Part shown: piece by piece, positions 1 through 11,827 of the stretch
Layout of the letters: each line of letters starts with the position of its first letter
Position numbering within the stretch: position 1 is the first letter of the stretch
Source: Pseudoscleropodium purum
Lineage: Eukaryota > Streptophyta > Bryopsida > Hypnales > Brachytheciaceae
NCBI GenBank assembly: GCA_963969395.1
Contig: OZ017800.1
Span: 20,306,479-20,370,478, forward strand
DNA: 64,000 bases
Direction of reading: 5' to 3'
Program-made: the position numbers and the translations under genes
Notes under the pieces: model-generated
Databases searched by the model: none
Told to the model about the DNA's origin: nothing
The model's input: only the letters and a program-made list of their open reading frames with translations

Positions 1-1497
1 TAATACAAACCATTTACAATTTTATCTACATCAAGATGCACCATAATACAATTAAGACTAGTAATAACACTAGTATGAATCTAAGCTCTTTTGATCAATC
101 AAATAGTTCAATAATAGTATTAAAACAAAGGTCTTGACTTTGGTCAACTTTGACATATAACAAAACTAATTATAAAGTTTAAATTTAGTCGTTACCCCAT
201 CACTTTTTACTTTCATAAAGTCATCACAAAGAGTATTACATAGAATTAATTATGAAATTCAAATTTAGTTATCACCTCATCACATTTTATATTTTACTAT
301 GAAAAGGATCACATCAACAAAATGATTTGAATTTAATTGCATATGAAGGCAATTAATCCTATAATCCTACAAACTGCCTTCCTACCATTTAATTTTTTTT
401 GTATGTTAAGGAAAATAATTAGAAATTTTTGTCTTGCATAATTAACATTCAATTCTCATGTAATCCCAATCAAGTACACTAAATTTTAATTTCAACAAAG
501 AATAATTCTATTTCTGGTGAGTTTTTAAAAACAATTTTCATGATTTTAGATAATATTTTATTGAAAACAATTGGTGATGAATTTTTATAATTCTATTGTA
601 TAGATATGTAATTTACATCCATATGCACATCTTCCATATTAAAAAAAATAGCCACCCCATTAAGTAACAAATATATAATCTAGGAAGAATTCAATGAGAG
701 GTGTCATATGACTAAACTTTGCAAAAAAAAAATAGATCTTTATATTTGAACTAAATTTTGCTATTTGACTCAATAGAACAACTCATTTTGTACGTTTAAG
801 CATGCTGGTACAATTACCTTGCCAATATATAATTACTATAAAAAGATATCTATTTTCTAAAATTAGGGCATTGTCACCCAAGTACTGAAATCTCTACAGA
901 GGAAATTGTGAAACTTTTTAAGATTTTCTTGTTGAAAGAAAGATATGCCCATGGATGTTCTCTAATATCTCTATTACTGAATTTTTAAAATTCATTACTA
1001 ATATTTTTCAACAAATTATCATGTAAAGCCATAAAAATTAAATGAAAAAATTCACTAAAAATCAAATCATTTTTTTTAGAAACCAAAATTTGATATGCTT
1101 TATTGGCATTGCATAAGAATTGAATGTTGATAATGCAAGACAAAATATGTCGATTGTACTCTATATTATGAAAAATTCTTTGAATAACACAACAAACTAT
1201 CTCTAAGATTATTGGACCACATTGTATAGTTAAATTCAAATCATTTTGTTGGTGTAATTCTTTCCATGGTAAAATGTAAAATGCAATGAGGTGATGACTA
1301 AATTTGAACTTTATAATTAGTTTTGTTACATATGATATTTAACCAAATTCAAGACCTATGTTTTTTTGTTTTAAGACCGTTGTTGAATCATTTCACTAGT
1401 CAAGAGTACCATGGTTTCTACTAATGTTATTTCTAGTCTTAATTGCATTATATAGTTCACCCTAATGTAGATAAAGTTGTAAAATGTTTGTATTATG
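1..1497. repeat. Foldback element with long imperfect inverted-repeat arms
   Basis: The sequence from the left edge reads again as reverse complement from about 1497 leftwards. For example, the first bases (TAATACAAACCATTTAC) match the complement of the stretch ending near 1497, and the segment with TAACAAAACTAATTATAAAG near 160 returns inverted near 1320. The match continues inward: TTGCATAATTAACATTCAATTC near 436 pairs with the region near 1110-1135, and weaker pairing reaches about 600 and 960. The left arm also carries an internal duplication of about 65 bp (near 160-215 and 238-290). The left terminus probably lies just outside the window. No coding sequence is visible. A non-autonomous Mutator-like or foldback element is the likely class, but I cannot see the target duplication. 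Confidence 0.75.
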
Positions 1498-3464
1498 ACA
1501 ACATTAATGTAGCATTGGAGTTCAAGGTCTAACTATAGCCTTCTCAACTCTTTGATCACAATCTTTTAGTTTACTAATATATAACGGTAGAAAGTCCACT
1601 CCCAAGTATATCGTCATAAACACAATAGGATTCAAACCTATATTATAGGCCATCTAATACCTTGATACAAAAAATGGCATATGGTGGTATAAAGGCTCTC
1701 AATCCTCCTACTTTCTACATGTGTGAACATGATGAAAGTTTGCCATTTCTATAGAAGGCTGAGCTCTCAATTATCAAAGAATTTGATGGCATGATTGATG
1801 ATTGTGCTATACATGTTCTTTGTTGAGTTTCTTTACTACAAGGCAGGTCAAGACATTTTTTGATTTGTTAGTATTTTTTAGCTTTCATTTGTTCATTCTA
1901 AACCTTATTTTATTTAGCTTTTGTGTTGGATCTTTATGAATCTTTCAAATGATATTGTTGATAGTGTATTTTTCCAATCCCTTAGTCAAGCCATGCAAAG
2001 TGTTCAATTTTATACAAAATTGGGTTTGAGGTTGTTGTAGTATGTTTTACTTTGCTATTACAAAACTAAAATTCTAGATGGACTAGCTAGCTGAAAATAA
2101 GTTTCTAGCATGCTAAAATAATGATAAAAGGCAAGAAAAAAAAGGTCTTTGTTATTAAAATGACTGCAAAAGGCCAAAAATATATTATTTGTCAATTGAG
2201 TTGATTACATCTAAATTTGTGATCCTACCACCTATTTTTTCTATGTAGGAATTTCACTAGTTTAAAGGGGGCTAATGAGCTAGATTGCTTACTTTAAAGT
2301 ATCCACATGGTCGTAACTTCAAGCTACCTCAACATTAAAATTAGAGGCTAAAGATTGAACCCTCTCCTTAAAAATAAAAAAATGATCTATCTACCCCCCA
2401 CAAGTGACTCCTTGGCTCTTTTAATTTGAGGTGTCCCTTACAAATTTTAAATTTTAAAGTATTTAACTTGAATTTATTAGAGCACCTTCTTCTTGGACCA
2501 ATTTACAAAGTTTACAATTTCCACTTAACAAAAAAGAGGCTATAATTAGGGAGTTGAATAGGTTACGTAGCTCTTAGCAAGGTATTATAATAGACAATGG
2601 TAAGGGGCATAACTAAGATAGAAGTACCTAATTCCACTAAAACAAATGTCTAATGAAGCATCATCAATATGACCTTAACCCCTAAAGATCCATATGTTGA
2701 AATTGACAAATATCCACAACATTGTCAAGATTCAATATTTTTTTTAAATAGGCTATCAATCATTTTTTATTAATTTTCGTAATTATAAGATCTTATTCTT
2801 GACTAGTACTAGGGTTACATACAAGTTTTTTGGAATTTGTAGGCAAGGTATATATGAGAACAAACAACTTGCAAAGTAGAATGAAATGTTTTTTTCAAGA
2901 GCATTTGTGCTTTTGAAATGTTGCTTTGATTGTTTTTGAGCCTCATAATTCAAATTTTGTTTGCAATAAAGATTTAGGTATTTTAGATTTGAATAAAACA
3001 TTAAGTTAGAAAGAAGTATATAAATTTTCATGGCAAAATTATGTTGCATTTGCACTACCCAAGTTGGAGTCCAAAGTGACAAGAAAACAAATAAGGTAGA
3101 AGTACCTATTTCAGACAGGTCCCCTAAAATTGTTCTCTAGACTAACCTATTGTGGACAACAACTAGATGTAATAGTCATTGAAAAAGATGTTTGGTTTGT
3201 ACCTTCTCGTCCATACATCTCTCTTTCCTTTTGGCCTAGGAAGAAGTGCCAAAGTTAACCACAATAGGTAAGTCTATGAAACTAGAATGGATCCAAGTGC
3301 AAAATTCACTTTTATATTCAATAAAATATTCATTTTTGAAAAAAAAAATCTTTTTCTTTGGCCTTCTTCTACAACCTTATTTTTGCACACATTGAGTTTA
3401 GTTCCCTATGACTTTTCCACATCATCCAATCTGAAATGCTTAACTTATCCAAAATAGGTTCTTC
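1498..3464. other. AT-rich intergenic DNA, no gene seen
   Basis: Low-complexity AT-rich sequence with stops in all frames. The only open frames are short and match nothing I recognise. No tRNA or clear repeat boundary was found here. Confidence 0.6.
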
Positions 3465-4340
3465 TACCTTAACCCCTAAGGTACCAAGGCCTTTTTTTTG
3501 CCAAAAAACACTCAAAACTGCCATTTCTATGGCAAAAGGTAAAAAAAACTAATTTTTTTGCATCAAACCATAGGATCTTATACCTAACTATTATGAAAGT
3601 GTATAGAAAAAATTTCAGAATTTTTCACCACACAGATTGCATGATATCTATGTTTAAAGTAGAAAAAACAAGTTTTTTTAGCACATTGCAAGACTAGATT
3701 TTTTAACTTTGAACATTTTTAACTTTAATTTTTTGCACTACAAAATTTTGAGCTTTAAATCTTTATAGTATGAAATTGAATCGAGAGTTTAGAAAATATT
3801 CAAAATATTCAAAAAATAATTAATTTTTATTCTTTAAAAAATTGCTAAATAGAAGTAGGTATAAGATAGAAGGAAAATCTAAAATATTCATATCTCTAAA
3901 ATGAAATTAAAATGCATTAATTCCAATAGTAAGATTGTTCTAGCAAGAAATATTGACCATTTGAAACTATTTTTTTTTTACATTGTAAAAATTGCATTCA
4001 GAAATGAATCCTACAAGTTATTTTTTCAAGAAGATGCTCTAATTGCTTGAAAAACAAGATTGTCTATAATTTTTTCATAAAAATATCCAAATGGAATGAA
4101 TCAAAACTTCACATGTATACAAAAGTATAATGTATGAGGGGAAAAAAAATTATAAATTTATAAATTTAAATTTTCAAATTTTTTTGTTACTTCTTGTTCC
4201 CTATTTTGAGTTTATTTGGGTATAACTTTTGTTTCCGGGCACTGATTGAAAAAACAATTATACTTCCATGAAGCTAATCAATTTTTCTATCTTCCAAAAA
4301 AGTTTCAAAAAATAAAGAAAAAATTTTAGCCCATAGGTAC
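3465..4340 (+). repeat. Dispersed AT-rich repeat family A, copy 1
   Basis: It starts with a block like CTTAACCCCTAAGGTACC, then CACTCAAAACTGCCATTTCT, then CATAGGATCTTATA, and AATTTCAGAATTTTTCACC followed by an 'AGATTGCA(A/T)GATAT' block. The same ordered blocks recur at 13960-14900 and 48430-49210 (same strand) and at 38730-39080 and 40620-41420 (opposite strand), with a partial copy near 36830-37300. No coding capacity was seen. The right limit is approximate. Confidence 0.6.
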
Positions 4341-6221
4341 CTGCTCAAAATCCCATTTGTCTCTTGAATGAACAATGGTCCTTTAGGGATCAAGTCACCC
4401 CAATTCAATTGCACCATCTTGCAATTTGTATCCTAATGTAATGAAAATTGTGAAAAATATATAACTTCAAATAACACCACCATGTGGTTTAGACATATGG
4501 AAAGATGTTTATTTATTATTTTACAATTTGAAGAATTTATTTGGATTACCATTGTGACTGGTTAGGGAATCTAAAAGATCATATGAGAATCCGAATGGAC
4601 TAGAATAGTTCTTCCTAAGGATAACACTAGGAAACTATACTTTTTGCTTTGACTACCTATAATGTTTTTTTTAAATGAATGTTGAGTAGACCAAAATACA
4701 TATGCAAAAAACTTTAATTTGCCAAAAATAGAACCAAAATTTGATCAATATAAGGGCCCCTTCACACTTCATTCCAAGTTCCATTGAATTCTTAAAATTT
4801 GATTGGTGAAGAGTTGAAAATTAGGATTTGGAGCTTCATACAATGTTTTGAGTTCACATCTCTCTATTGCCTACATTGTAATACTCTTTAGAAATTCTTT
4901 TATTAAGAAAGTAGGACTTAGAAGTCAACTTTGGTCTAGTCAAATAGATCCCTCCAAGTTCCAACAATTTTTTTGAATGTAAAGTGAGGAGAAAAACACT
5001 AGTTACATATATATATAATGCATCCTAGGAGGCTTAAATTTTCTCCAAATCTATCCAATCTAGATTTGACGCTAAAAGTGCCTCCCAAATAAAATTTTGA
5101 CTTTTGACTCATTTGGGGGGCACTTAATTGCTATACAATTTTAAACAAGAAATGAGTTGGGACTTAGAAAGAGTTGAAACTTTGACCAATGAGCATTATA
5201 AAGTCTTAAGTTCTACATTTGATATTTTTTATTTCCTTCTACAATCCAAAGAAGGTGGAATTTGACCTTGAACTAGCCCAAGGCAAAAGGCCTTTAAAAA
5301 TTGGAACTTTGGACATAATGTAAAGATGCCTTAGTTATACATTGAATGACTTTTGACATGCATCTCATTGGATGTTGGAAAAAAGCCTTTGAATTGCTAC
5401 TTCCTAGGATTTTTTCCGTGCATTTAGAGTAGTGATTGATTTGCCAATTGTAATGCCCAAATGCAACTCCATGTTTTCAACCTCCAAATGTGTTTCACAA
5501 GCAATATTAAAATGACAATGTTGTTTGAGTTTGTTGCCTTTATGCTTGGTCATGGAGAATCTTGCTTTTGTGGAGCACTATAGAATATTGGCACTAACAT
5601 CATCAAGGATTTTTGTAGAAGGAGACTACTATTGTGACCTCTCTACATCTTGCCAACATTTTCACTTGTAGGAAGAAAATGGTGACTTCAAAATTGTAAA
5701 AAGTTGATTATTGGACTCACTAGGATAGCATTTTTAACCCCTTCTTTGAAAAAATACAAATATATATTGTTCAAATTTTCAATTCCATCAAAGATAGCCT
5801 AAGTCTATATCCAATCCAACCAATGGCATAATGACGAGGCAACAAAAAAAAATTTCAATACAACTAGTATTGGTCTCTCTTTATTCCTAGGCTTGCCACT
5901 TTCCTTTTTAAGCCCAGCAAGTTGGCGAGATGTGGAGAGCCCTAAGTTGGCTCACAATAGAACAAGTCATAATTGTCGTACCTTTTTTTATTATTTCTCT
6001 TATGTTTGCCAATGAATTGGAACCTCTCTTTTTTGCATGAAGGTCTTTTATTTTAAATATAATTTTTTCTTCTCTTTCTTATAATGTGAAAAAGTCCATT
6101 TGAGGTTCACAATGCTTGCTTCACATTGGGTCAATTTTTGTAAACAAGCCGCAAGAACAGAACGAAGTCCTCAAAATTCTGGTATCGTCCCTGTTTCCGA
6201 TCCTAGATTGGGGATGCTCCA
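4341..6221. other. AT-rich intergenic DNA, no gene seen
   Basis: No supportable open frame, RNA gene or repeat boundary. The GC content is low throughout. Confidence 0.55.
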
Positions 6222-6390
6222 AAGTACATGTAAGATAAATGAACCTATTGCAGACACAAATGGGACCGAGCAGGCCCATTATGAACAAAAATTGTAATGG
6301 TAGTGTACGTTCAAGTTCTGAAATGTACACCACTAATATAATTTTGCCCACAATGGGCTCAATGGGCTCAATGGGTCATCCTACATTAAT
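6222..6390. repeat. Fragment related to the TA-target MITE at 31535-31960
   Basis: The order AAATGGGA..GAGC..GGCCCATT, then a hairpin ending GAAATGTACACCACTAA, then CAATGGGCT is shared with 31825-31935 inside the MITE. The small palindrome (TAGTG..GTACACCACTA) is present in both. In this copy the block GGGCTCAAT is repeated in tandem around 6355-6385. It is probably a relic of the same MITE family with its ends eroded. Confidence 0.5.
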
Positions 6391-6669
6391 AGCGGCGGTC
6401 TATCTAAAACTCAGAAACTGCCACAACAGGATCAGCAGATTTAAGCCAAGCGTGAGAAGTGGGCTGGCAGGCCGCAGCAGGCTTTGCAATCCTGGTGCTC
6501 TGCAGGCATACCCACTTGCCAATACATTGACTACCGTACGTCAATTCAATCCTCGTTACTCACAGCCGGCCGTATAGGATCCCAAGGTTTTTAATTTTGA
6601 ACAATATAAGGTACCGCCACTAATTACTACCGGGCCTAATTACTATCGTTAGATTGTCTAAATGTTTGT

Positions 6670-6870
6670 ATTTTCTTATTGGCAAGTGAAAGAAGGTTCC
6701 AACGCATCAAAGAATGTGACATTTGGTTATTGTATGTTGTGAACGCCATAAAAGGCGAGGCGGAGGTGTGAAGCCCCCCTTCAAATTAAAACACAGACAG
6801 GAGTGAAGAGGGTATGGTATGCAAAAGTTATGTAGGAACAAAAGTTTGGTTTTAAAAGTATTTTTTCCAC
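6670..6870. repeat. Empty-site relative of the Harbinger insertion site
   Basis: The stretch from about 6678 (CTTATTGGCAAGTGAAAGAA) matches the left flank of the Harbinger element at 56257-56300. The next conserved block (AAAGTTATGTAGGAACAAAA) matches 56318-56336. It then runs directly into AGTTTGGTTTTAAAA, which matches the right flank of the element at 61387-61402. This segment is therefore a related repeat copy without the insertion, which supports the element boundaries given for 56337-61384. Confidence 0.6.
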
Positions 6871-8039
6871 ATAGGTACATAATTAATTTTGGAGATGTAC
6901 ACAAAATATGAATGATAGTTTAGGATTAGTGGTGCATTTTGGAGGGCCTATCGTGATGTTCATAGAATTGTAGGTCACTCAACTTAACTCGATACAAGCC
7001 ACCTTCAATTACTACAACCTTGAGTGATGCGAGGAATATATAGAGAGCAAGTTTGTAATTCAATAATTTAGGGTTTGCAAAAGAGAGAGATGACATTCAT
7101 GAAATGATAGGCCATGGATCTCCAAAAAGGTTCAATGATGTGGAGTGCACTTCTTATCCTCCGTGGAATTTTTTTTGAACCCCTTGGAATTTAACATAAA
7201 TCCTAGGGTCATTGTTGAAAAGTACATTTTGCTTCGTATTTTTGATATTTTAAATTTTTTGGGATTGTTTGATTTGATTCATAAATTATAAATATGTTTT
7301 TCCATTTTATGCCTTCTAAGTAGATAGTTTATACCAATTCACAAGTCATAACTTCTAAAGGAACACTTCTCAATGGCAAACAAAGGGGCTTGAAGAGTGA
7401 GACTTCTCAATGATTTAGTCTACTCATTTTGGGTATAAAATTGGGCCTCAACTTGTTTGGATATGGTGCCCTATTTTTTTTATTCTCTTTTGCAATAAAG
7501 AATTTACAATGGTTTAAGAAAACACCTTTTTGTTTGTTTTTGAGGCTAACATGAATTTCCAATTAAATGAGTGTTCTATTGGCTCTATAATCCCAAATAT
7601 AAATCTAGTTTAGGAATTTCAAAACTCCAAAAATGTTCATTTGGACCATAAACTCATGTTTAAGAGTCTACAAAGAAGAACCCACTTACAATAACCAAAA
7701 GCTTCTTGTGAGCTTTGATTCTCAATGGATCAATCATCTTATTTTTTTGTAGTAGAACTAATTTTATTTGTCTTCCACGAATGCATGCTTTGTGTGTGCA
7801 TCTAGGTATACAAGGGGTGTGATTGGTTATGAAATTTATAAGGCCTATACAAAACCCAAAGAAGAATAGATTTGACACTACTTCCTAGTTGCATCCCCCA
7901 TCTTATTGTTAGGTAGAAGCTCCTTCCTCATCTTCTATTATATTGCAATTATGCGTGGTTTGTTTAGTTTGGAGTCTACTTGGTCTTTGAAGATAAAACA
8001 CTATTGAATTGGATTGTACTCTCCTTTTTCAATGAACAT
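6871..8039. other. AT-rich intergenic DNA, no gene seen
   Basis: No convincing open frame or RNA gene. Base composition shifts abruptly to GC-richer sequence near 8060, where the 8040-11190 island begins. Confidence 0.5.
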
Positions 8040-9145
8040 AAGCTTACATCGTATCCAATGTTAGCACTCCGGGGAAAAACCTAAATTCATATTCATACGC
8101 ACTCAATACGTATTCCATACGTATTCGATGCGTAATTCGGGGAATTGGGATCCATCGACGTGATCCGTCCTAATGATAGGTACCATCTGACACCTTGACG
8201 TCAACTGGCTCCGACAAGGGCCCAGCTAGCTAGGAATAGCGAAGGTCTACGGTCACAGACCCTGGCAGAATTAGCTGAATGCCTGAATACCTGATCAGAT
8301 CAGAGTTATCAGGCCAGAGCCTGGATTCACGTGCACCCGGCAGCTCAGCTAGCAGCGTACAATTAAACAAAAGCAGGGGGGCAGTCCCACACTCCCACTT
8401 GCAAGGGGGGACGAACGTCTTTCATTGATGAAGTGAAGCAACTAGTCCTAGCTAGTAGTGTGCTACAGTACAACAGACATCGATACGGCTTCAATTCCTT
8501 CCCACACCCCACTTGCGTGGTATCAAGCCCCGAAGACCAGTCGTTTCGCAACTTGAACAAGGGAAAATAACTTACATTAAGCTCACCTCTCGAACAGGTA
8601 CACGAGCACTGACGTTCCGGGAATACACGATTCCAGAACCCTGGAACAGAATCAGGAAGGAACAGTACTATTCATCGTCGATCGACATTACGCACAATCG
8701 AATCCGTACTTGTTGATCTGCACTAGCTCTGCATGCACTCTGCACTCTGCACTCTGTACTCTGCGTAGCTGATTCCCAGAGAATCGATTGATTGATAGAG
8801 TCGTATTGTTCAAATAGTGGTGCGTGATTTTGTGGACTTGGTACATGCATCTCCAATTCGGAGCAGAAGCTTTGGATTTGCCTGGACATGGTTTTGCCAG
8901 TAGGAGACGTAGCTGGTACAATATGCAATTGAAGAACCTTTCGTTGTCGTCCTGGCTCTTGCTGGGTTGCGGTCAGTGGTGGTAATCTCTGACAGAGTTC
9001 TTCGTGGGGTGATGTCATCGATGTAAGTTGCAGTAGCTAGCTAGCTCATCTAGTTCTTGTGGGTGTTTTATAGGCGGTTTTTTGGAGCCGGGAAGGTGAG
9101 TAAGCTTAGTAGGGGTGGAGTGGTGTGTGCGGTGAGTTTGTTGCC
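8040..9145. other. GC-richer island upstream of the 69-aa ORF
   Basis: GC content and CpG density rise sharply compared with the flanks. The island contains palindromic AGCTAGCT-type words and a run of four near-copies of TGCACTC at about 8738-8764. A 116-codon open frame on the - strand (8668-9018) has no recognisable domain and uneven composition, so I do not call it. The stretch probably holds the promoter and leader of the short gene at 9146, and perhaps exons of an unrecognised spliced gene. Confidence 0.4.
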
Positions 9146-9355
9146 ATGGCGCCGGAGGAGATGGAGTTACCGGACACGAGGCGTGAGGTGTCGTCGTTGG
9201 TGATCAAGGCGTACGTGGTGTCGCTGCTTCTCCTTCTTTCAGTGCTGGTGTGGTCGGTGGGCGATGCGTGGGCGCAATACGCGCACGACGTGTTCGTGCC
9301 CGCCGTGTTCGTGCCCGCTTACGGTTCGCACTTTGGCTTGTACAGATCGAGATAG
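9146..9355 (+). CDS. Putative 69-aa single-pass membrane microprotein
   Basis: I do not recognise the family. The ATG at 9146 lies in a strong plant start context (GCCATGGC) and opens a 69-codon frame. Residues 1-18 are charged (MAPEEMELPDTRREVSS). A hydrophobic segment runs over about residues 19-38 (LVIKAYVVSLLLLLSVLVWS), and a short C-terminal tail ends in YRSR. An in-frame GTG lies seven codons upstream, but the ATG is the better start. The tail holds an exact VFVPA-VFVPA duplication made by a 15-bp near-perfect tandem repeat (about 9288-9319). It could be a complete small protein or the first exon of a longer gene. It sits in a GC-rich island and is moderately plausible as a real gene. 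Confidence 0.4.
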   Translation: MAPEEMELPDTRREVSSLVIKAYVVSLLLLLSVLVWSVGDAWAQYAHDVFVPAVFVPAYGSHFGLYRSR

Positions 9356-11193
9356 CTTCTAGCTTCTCTCGTCGTCTGAGCCATGTGCTTTCTCTCGCTG
9401 TCGTAGTCATGGTAGTGCACGAATTGTGTGCACTTCTTTATAGCCGCTCTATTGCATACATGACGTCCTTGAGAAAGGGGTCATGTCGATGCGCCGTTTA
9501 CGGCAAGTATTCTAGCTAGTGGGGATCAAGTTGATGAGAGGGCCATGTTAGAGTAGTGCAAGCCCAGTAGTGAATTAGAGACGTTTTGGTGATAGTTTCG
9601 TAAGGTGGAGCGCGGTCATCTTCTCAGTTATGCGCTTTTTGGTTGAGGCTAGGGTTAAGCCCACGTCTGATGCAGCTATGCTCGCTGTTGCGAAAGGCAG
9701 AAGACGGAGGAGCAATGCTTTCTTTGGATGCTGTAGTAAGGTTGGAGTGCTGGGCATGGTGCTGTCGATCGGGAAGTTTCTTCGTTTTGCAAGCTTCTGG
9801 TGAAGAGCATGAAGATCTTCTTTAGATCACCGTAGGATTTTTACAACTCTCAATGCACGGTGTGGCTTACAGGGTCTAATTTGAGGTGTGGTCATCTAAT
9901 TGAGGGTCGTATGGGTGGTGCCACTCGTATGACGTGAGTAGAGGTTGTCTTTGATTGTTTGTTCTTGACGATTCAGAAACAGAATAATAAATCCAGACTG
10001 ATAGTCGAATTGGAACGTTCTTTTAGACTGGATTTCGATTTTGGTGTTATCTTAAGACCTATAACCTTTTCCCTGTCTGAATTATATGAATCAGTTCTAA
10101 TCTTCATGATACCGTGCGATGGTAATATTATCTCAAGGCCTTCCATGGCAGTTATGTTTTTTAGGTGGGCTAGATAATGTTTAGTCTGTTGGGAATATGG
10201 ACAACAAGTAAAGCCTGCTTATGTGAAATAAAGTGTTTACGCCATGGGCGTGGTGACCGAGGGATGCTATGTCCATAACGAAGCTGTCCTTCATGAGTGT
10301 TAAACTCAAAGGTTAGATCATGTTCTGTCATGCTCAACAGACTAATTCAGGATTTGAAAAGAAGCTAGGAGTCCGTAGTGCTCAAGAAAAAGCAAGAGTG
10401 AGAGATGTAACCATTCTCTCAATATCGAATGTGTGGTTGTCGCCTCTACAGAAAATGGGCTCCATAATCCGTAGGGGTTATGCACCAACCATCTTGAGAC
10501 AATGTAATCAATTGAAATGCCGTTTCCATTTAGTGCTTCTCTGCACCCTTGTTCATCTGTAGGTACCGCCAGCCCACTTTTGCACAAGTTGGGAAAGCAA
10601 GCTGGAGGTAACGGACCTTGGAGTAGTTGGACGATGGTCATAGCCAAGGATCCCGTGCACCTGAAGTTGTCATTGCCGGCAAGAATGTAAGTCAGAGTAG
10701 ACCGGGATTATATATCACATAGTGAGGACTTTTCGAAGTCAAAGTTGCTTAGAATGTGTTTTACTCAAGTTCGCATCCATATGTGCTCACCGGAGACTTT
10801 GAACGCTGCCATCAATTAATGTACCTCACTTTTTCAATCAGTTTATCAAGAATAAGCTTTAGAGCGATCATGCGTTTCCACAGAAATTTCCTCCATTATA
10901 CTGCTGAGCACATTCAATGTTAGTGAGCTCCATCGTATGGATCACCTCCATGATTTCCCTGCAATCCAACTGTGAAGAAAGCCTGCAAACAGAGCTCGCC
11001 GATCACAGAGAATCGAAGGCATCGGATTCGTGGGCTTCTTATCCCGGACTGGAGGATCGATATCGATTGGTCCCACTGCAGGCCATTGTAATCTGTGCAT
11101 TACCATCCATGCTCCTATTTGCAAGTTCTCTGCAGGCAAAAGCTACAGATCGAATAGCTACAGTTGCTAGCTTCTGCCTTCCCACGTGGAGAC
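9356..11193. other. Moderately GC-rich stretch, no assignable gene
   Basis: The composition is less AT-rich than the surrounding repeats, and open frames of 60-100 codons occur on both strands. None shows a domain, clear codon bias or paired splice sites that I can defend. It could be the 3' UTR of the short gene at 9146 or an unrecognised noncoding transcript. Confidence 0.35.
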
Positions 11194-11196
11194 CTT

Positions 11197-11824
11197 CACT
11201 AGTGCAGAAGGGTGGTTGAAATGACATGTTGAAATGACATTTCTCAAAAAATGTCATTTCAACCATGCTACTGAAAATTTGGTAGATTTTAGAAGAATTA
11301 TTGATCCCAATATGTTTGTTTCAATCAAAAATGAAGTTAATGTCATTTTGTGCAACAAATTTGGTAGATTTTAGAAGAAAACATTATCCCATAACAATTG
11401 TCATGGAGAAGACAAGTAATAGAAATAAATAACTCGAGTAGGCTATCTAGGGACTTGTAAATTACTTTCAAAAAATATGGAAGTGATGAAAGGTACATAT
11501 GTCTAAACAACATAGATTATTAGAAAGTAGAATCTACATTTTAAAGATTTATCAAAGTAAAATCTATAATTTCGGGGTATTTTGGGAAGTGAAATCTACA
11601 TTTTAAAAGATTTTTGAAAGGAAAATCTACATTTTTTGAAGATTTTGAAAAATAAAATCTACGTATTTGATAGATTTTGAAGAACTAAAATGTACACTAT
11701 AAGTATGTTGAAATGATATAAAAAAAATGACATTTGGATGTCATTTCAACCACCTTTGCGGGTGGCTGAAATGACATCCAAATGTCATTTAAAATATCAT
11801 TAAAACCTGTGTTCTGCACTAGTG
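11197..11824. mobile_element. CACTA-type non-autonomous element (628 bp) with CTT target duplication
   Basis: Both ends read CACTAGTGCAGAA inwards (left at 11197; right as TTCTGCACTAGTG ending 11824). They are flanked by the 3-bp direct repeat CTT at 11194-11196 and 11825-11827. CACTA ends plus a 3-bp target duplication are diagnostic of the CMC/En-Spm superfamily. Subterminal inverted copies of GGTTGAAATGACAT-like words lie near both ends (11212-11265 and 11738-11785), as is usual for transposase binding sites. There is no coding sequence, so it must have been mobilised in trans. Confidence 0.85.
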
Positions 11825-11827
11825 CTT

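Noticed and set aside
8668..9018. 116-codon open frame on the - strand in the GC-richer island
   Set aside because: No recognisable motif, irregular composition and partly built on the TGCACTC tandem repeat.
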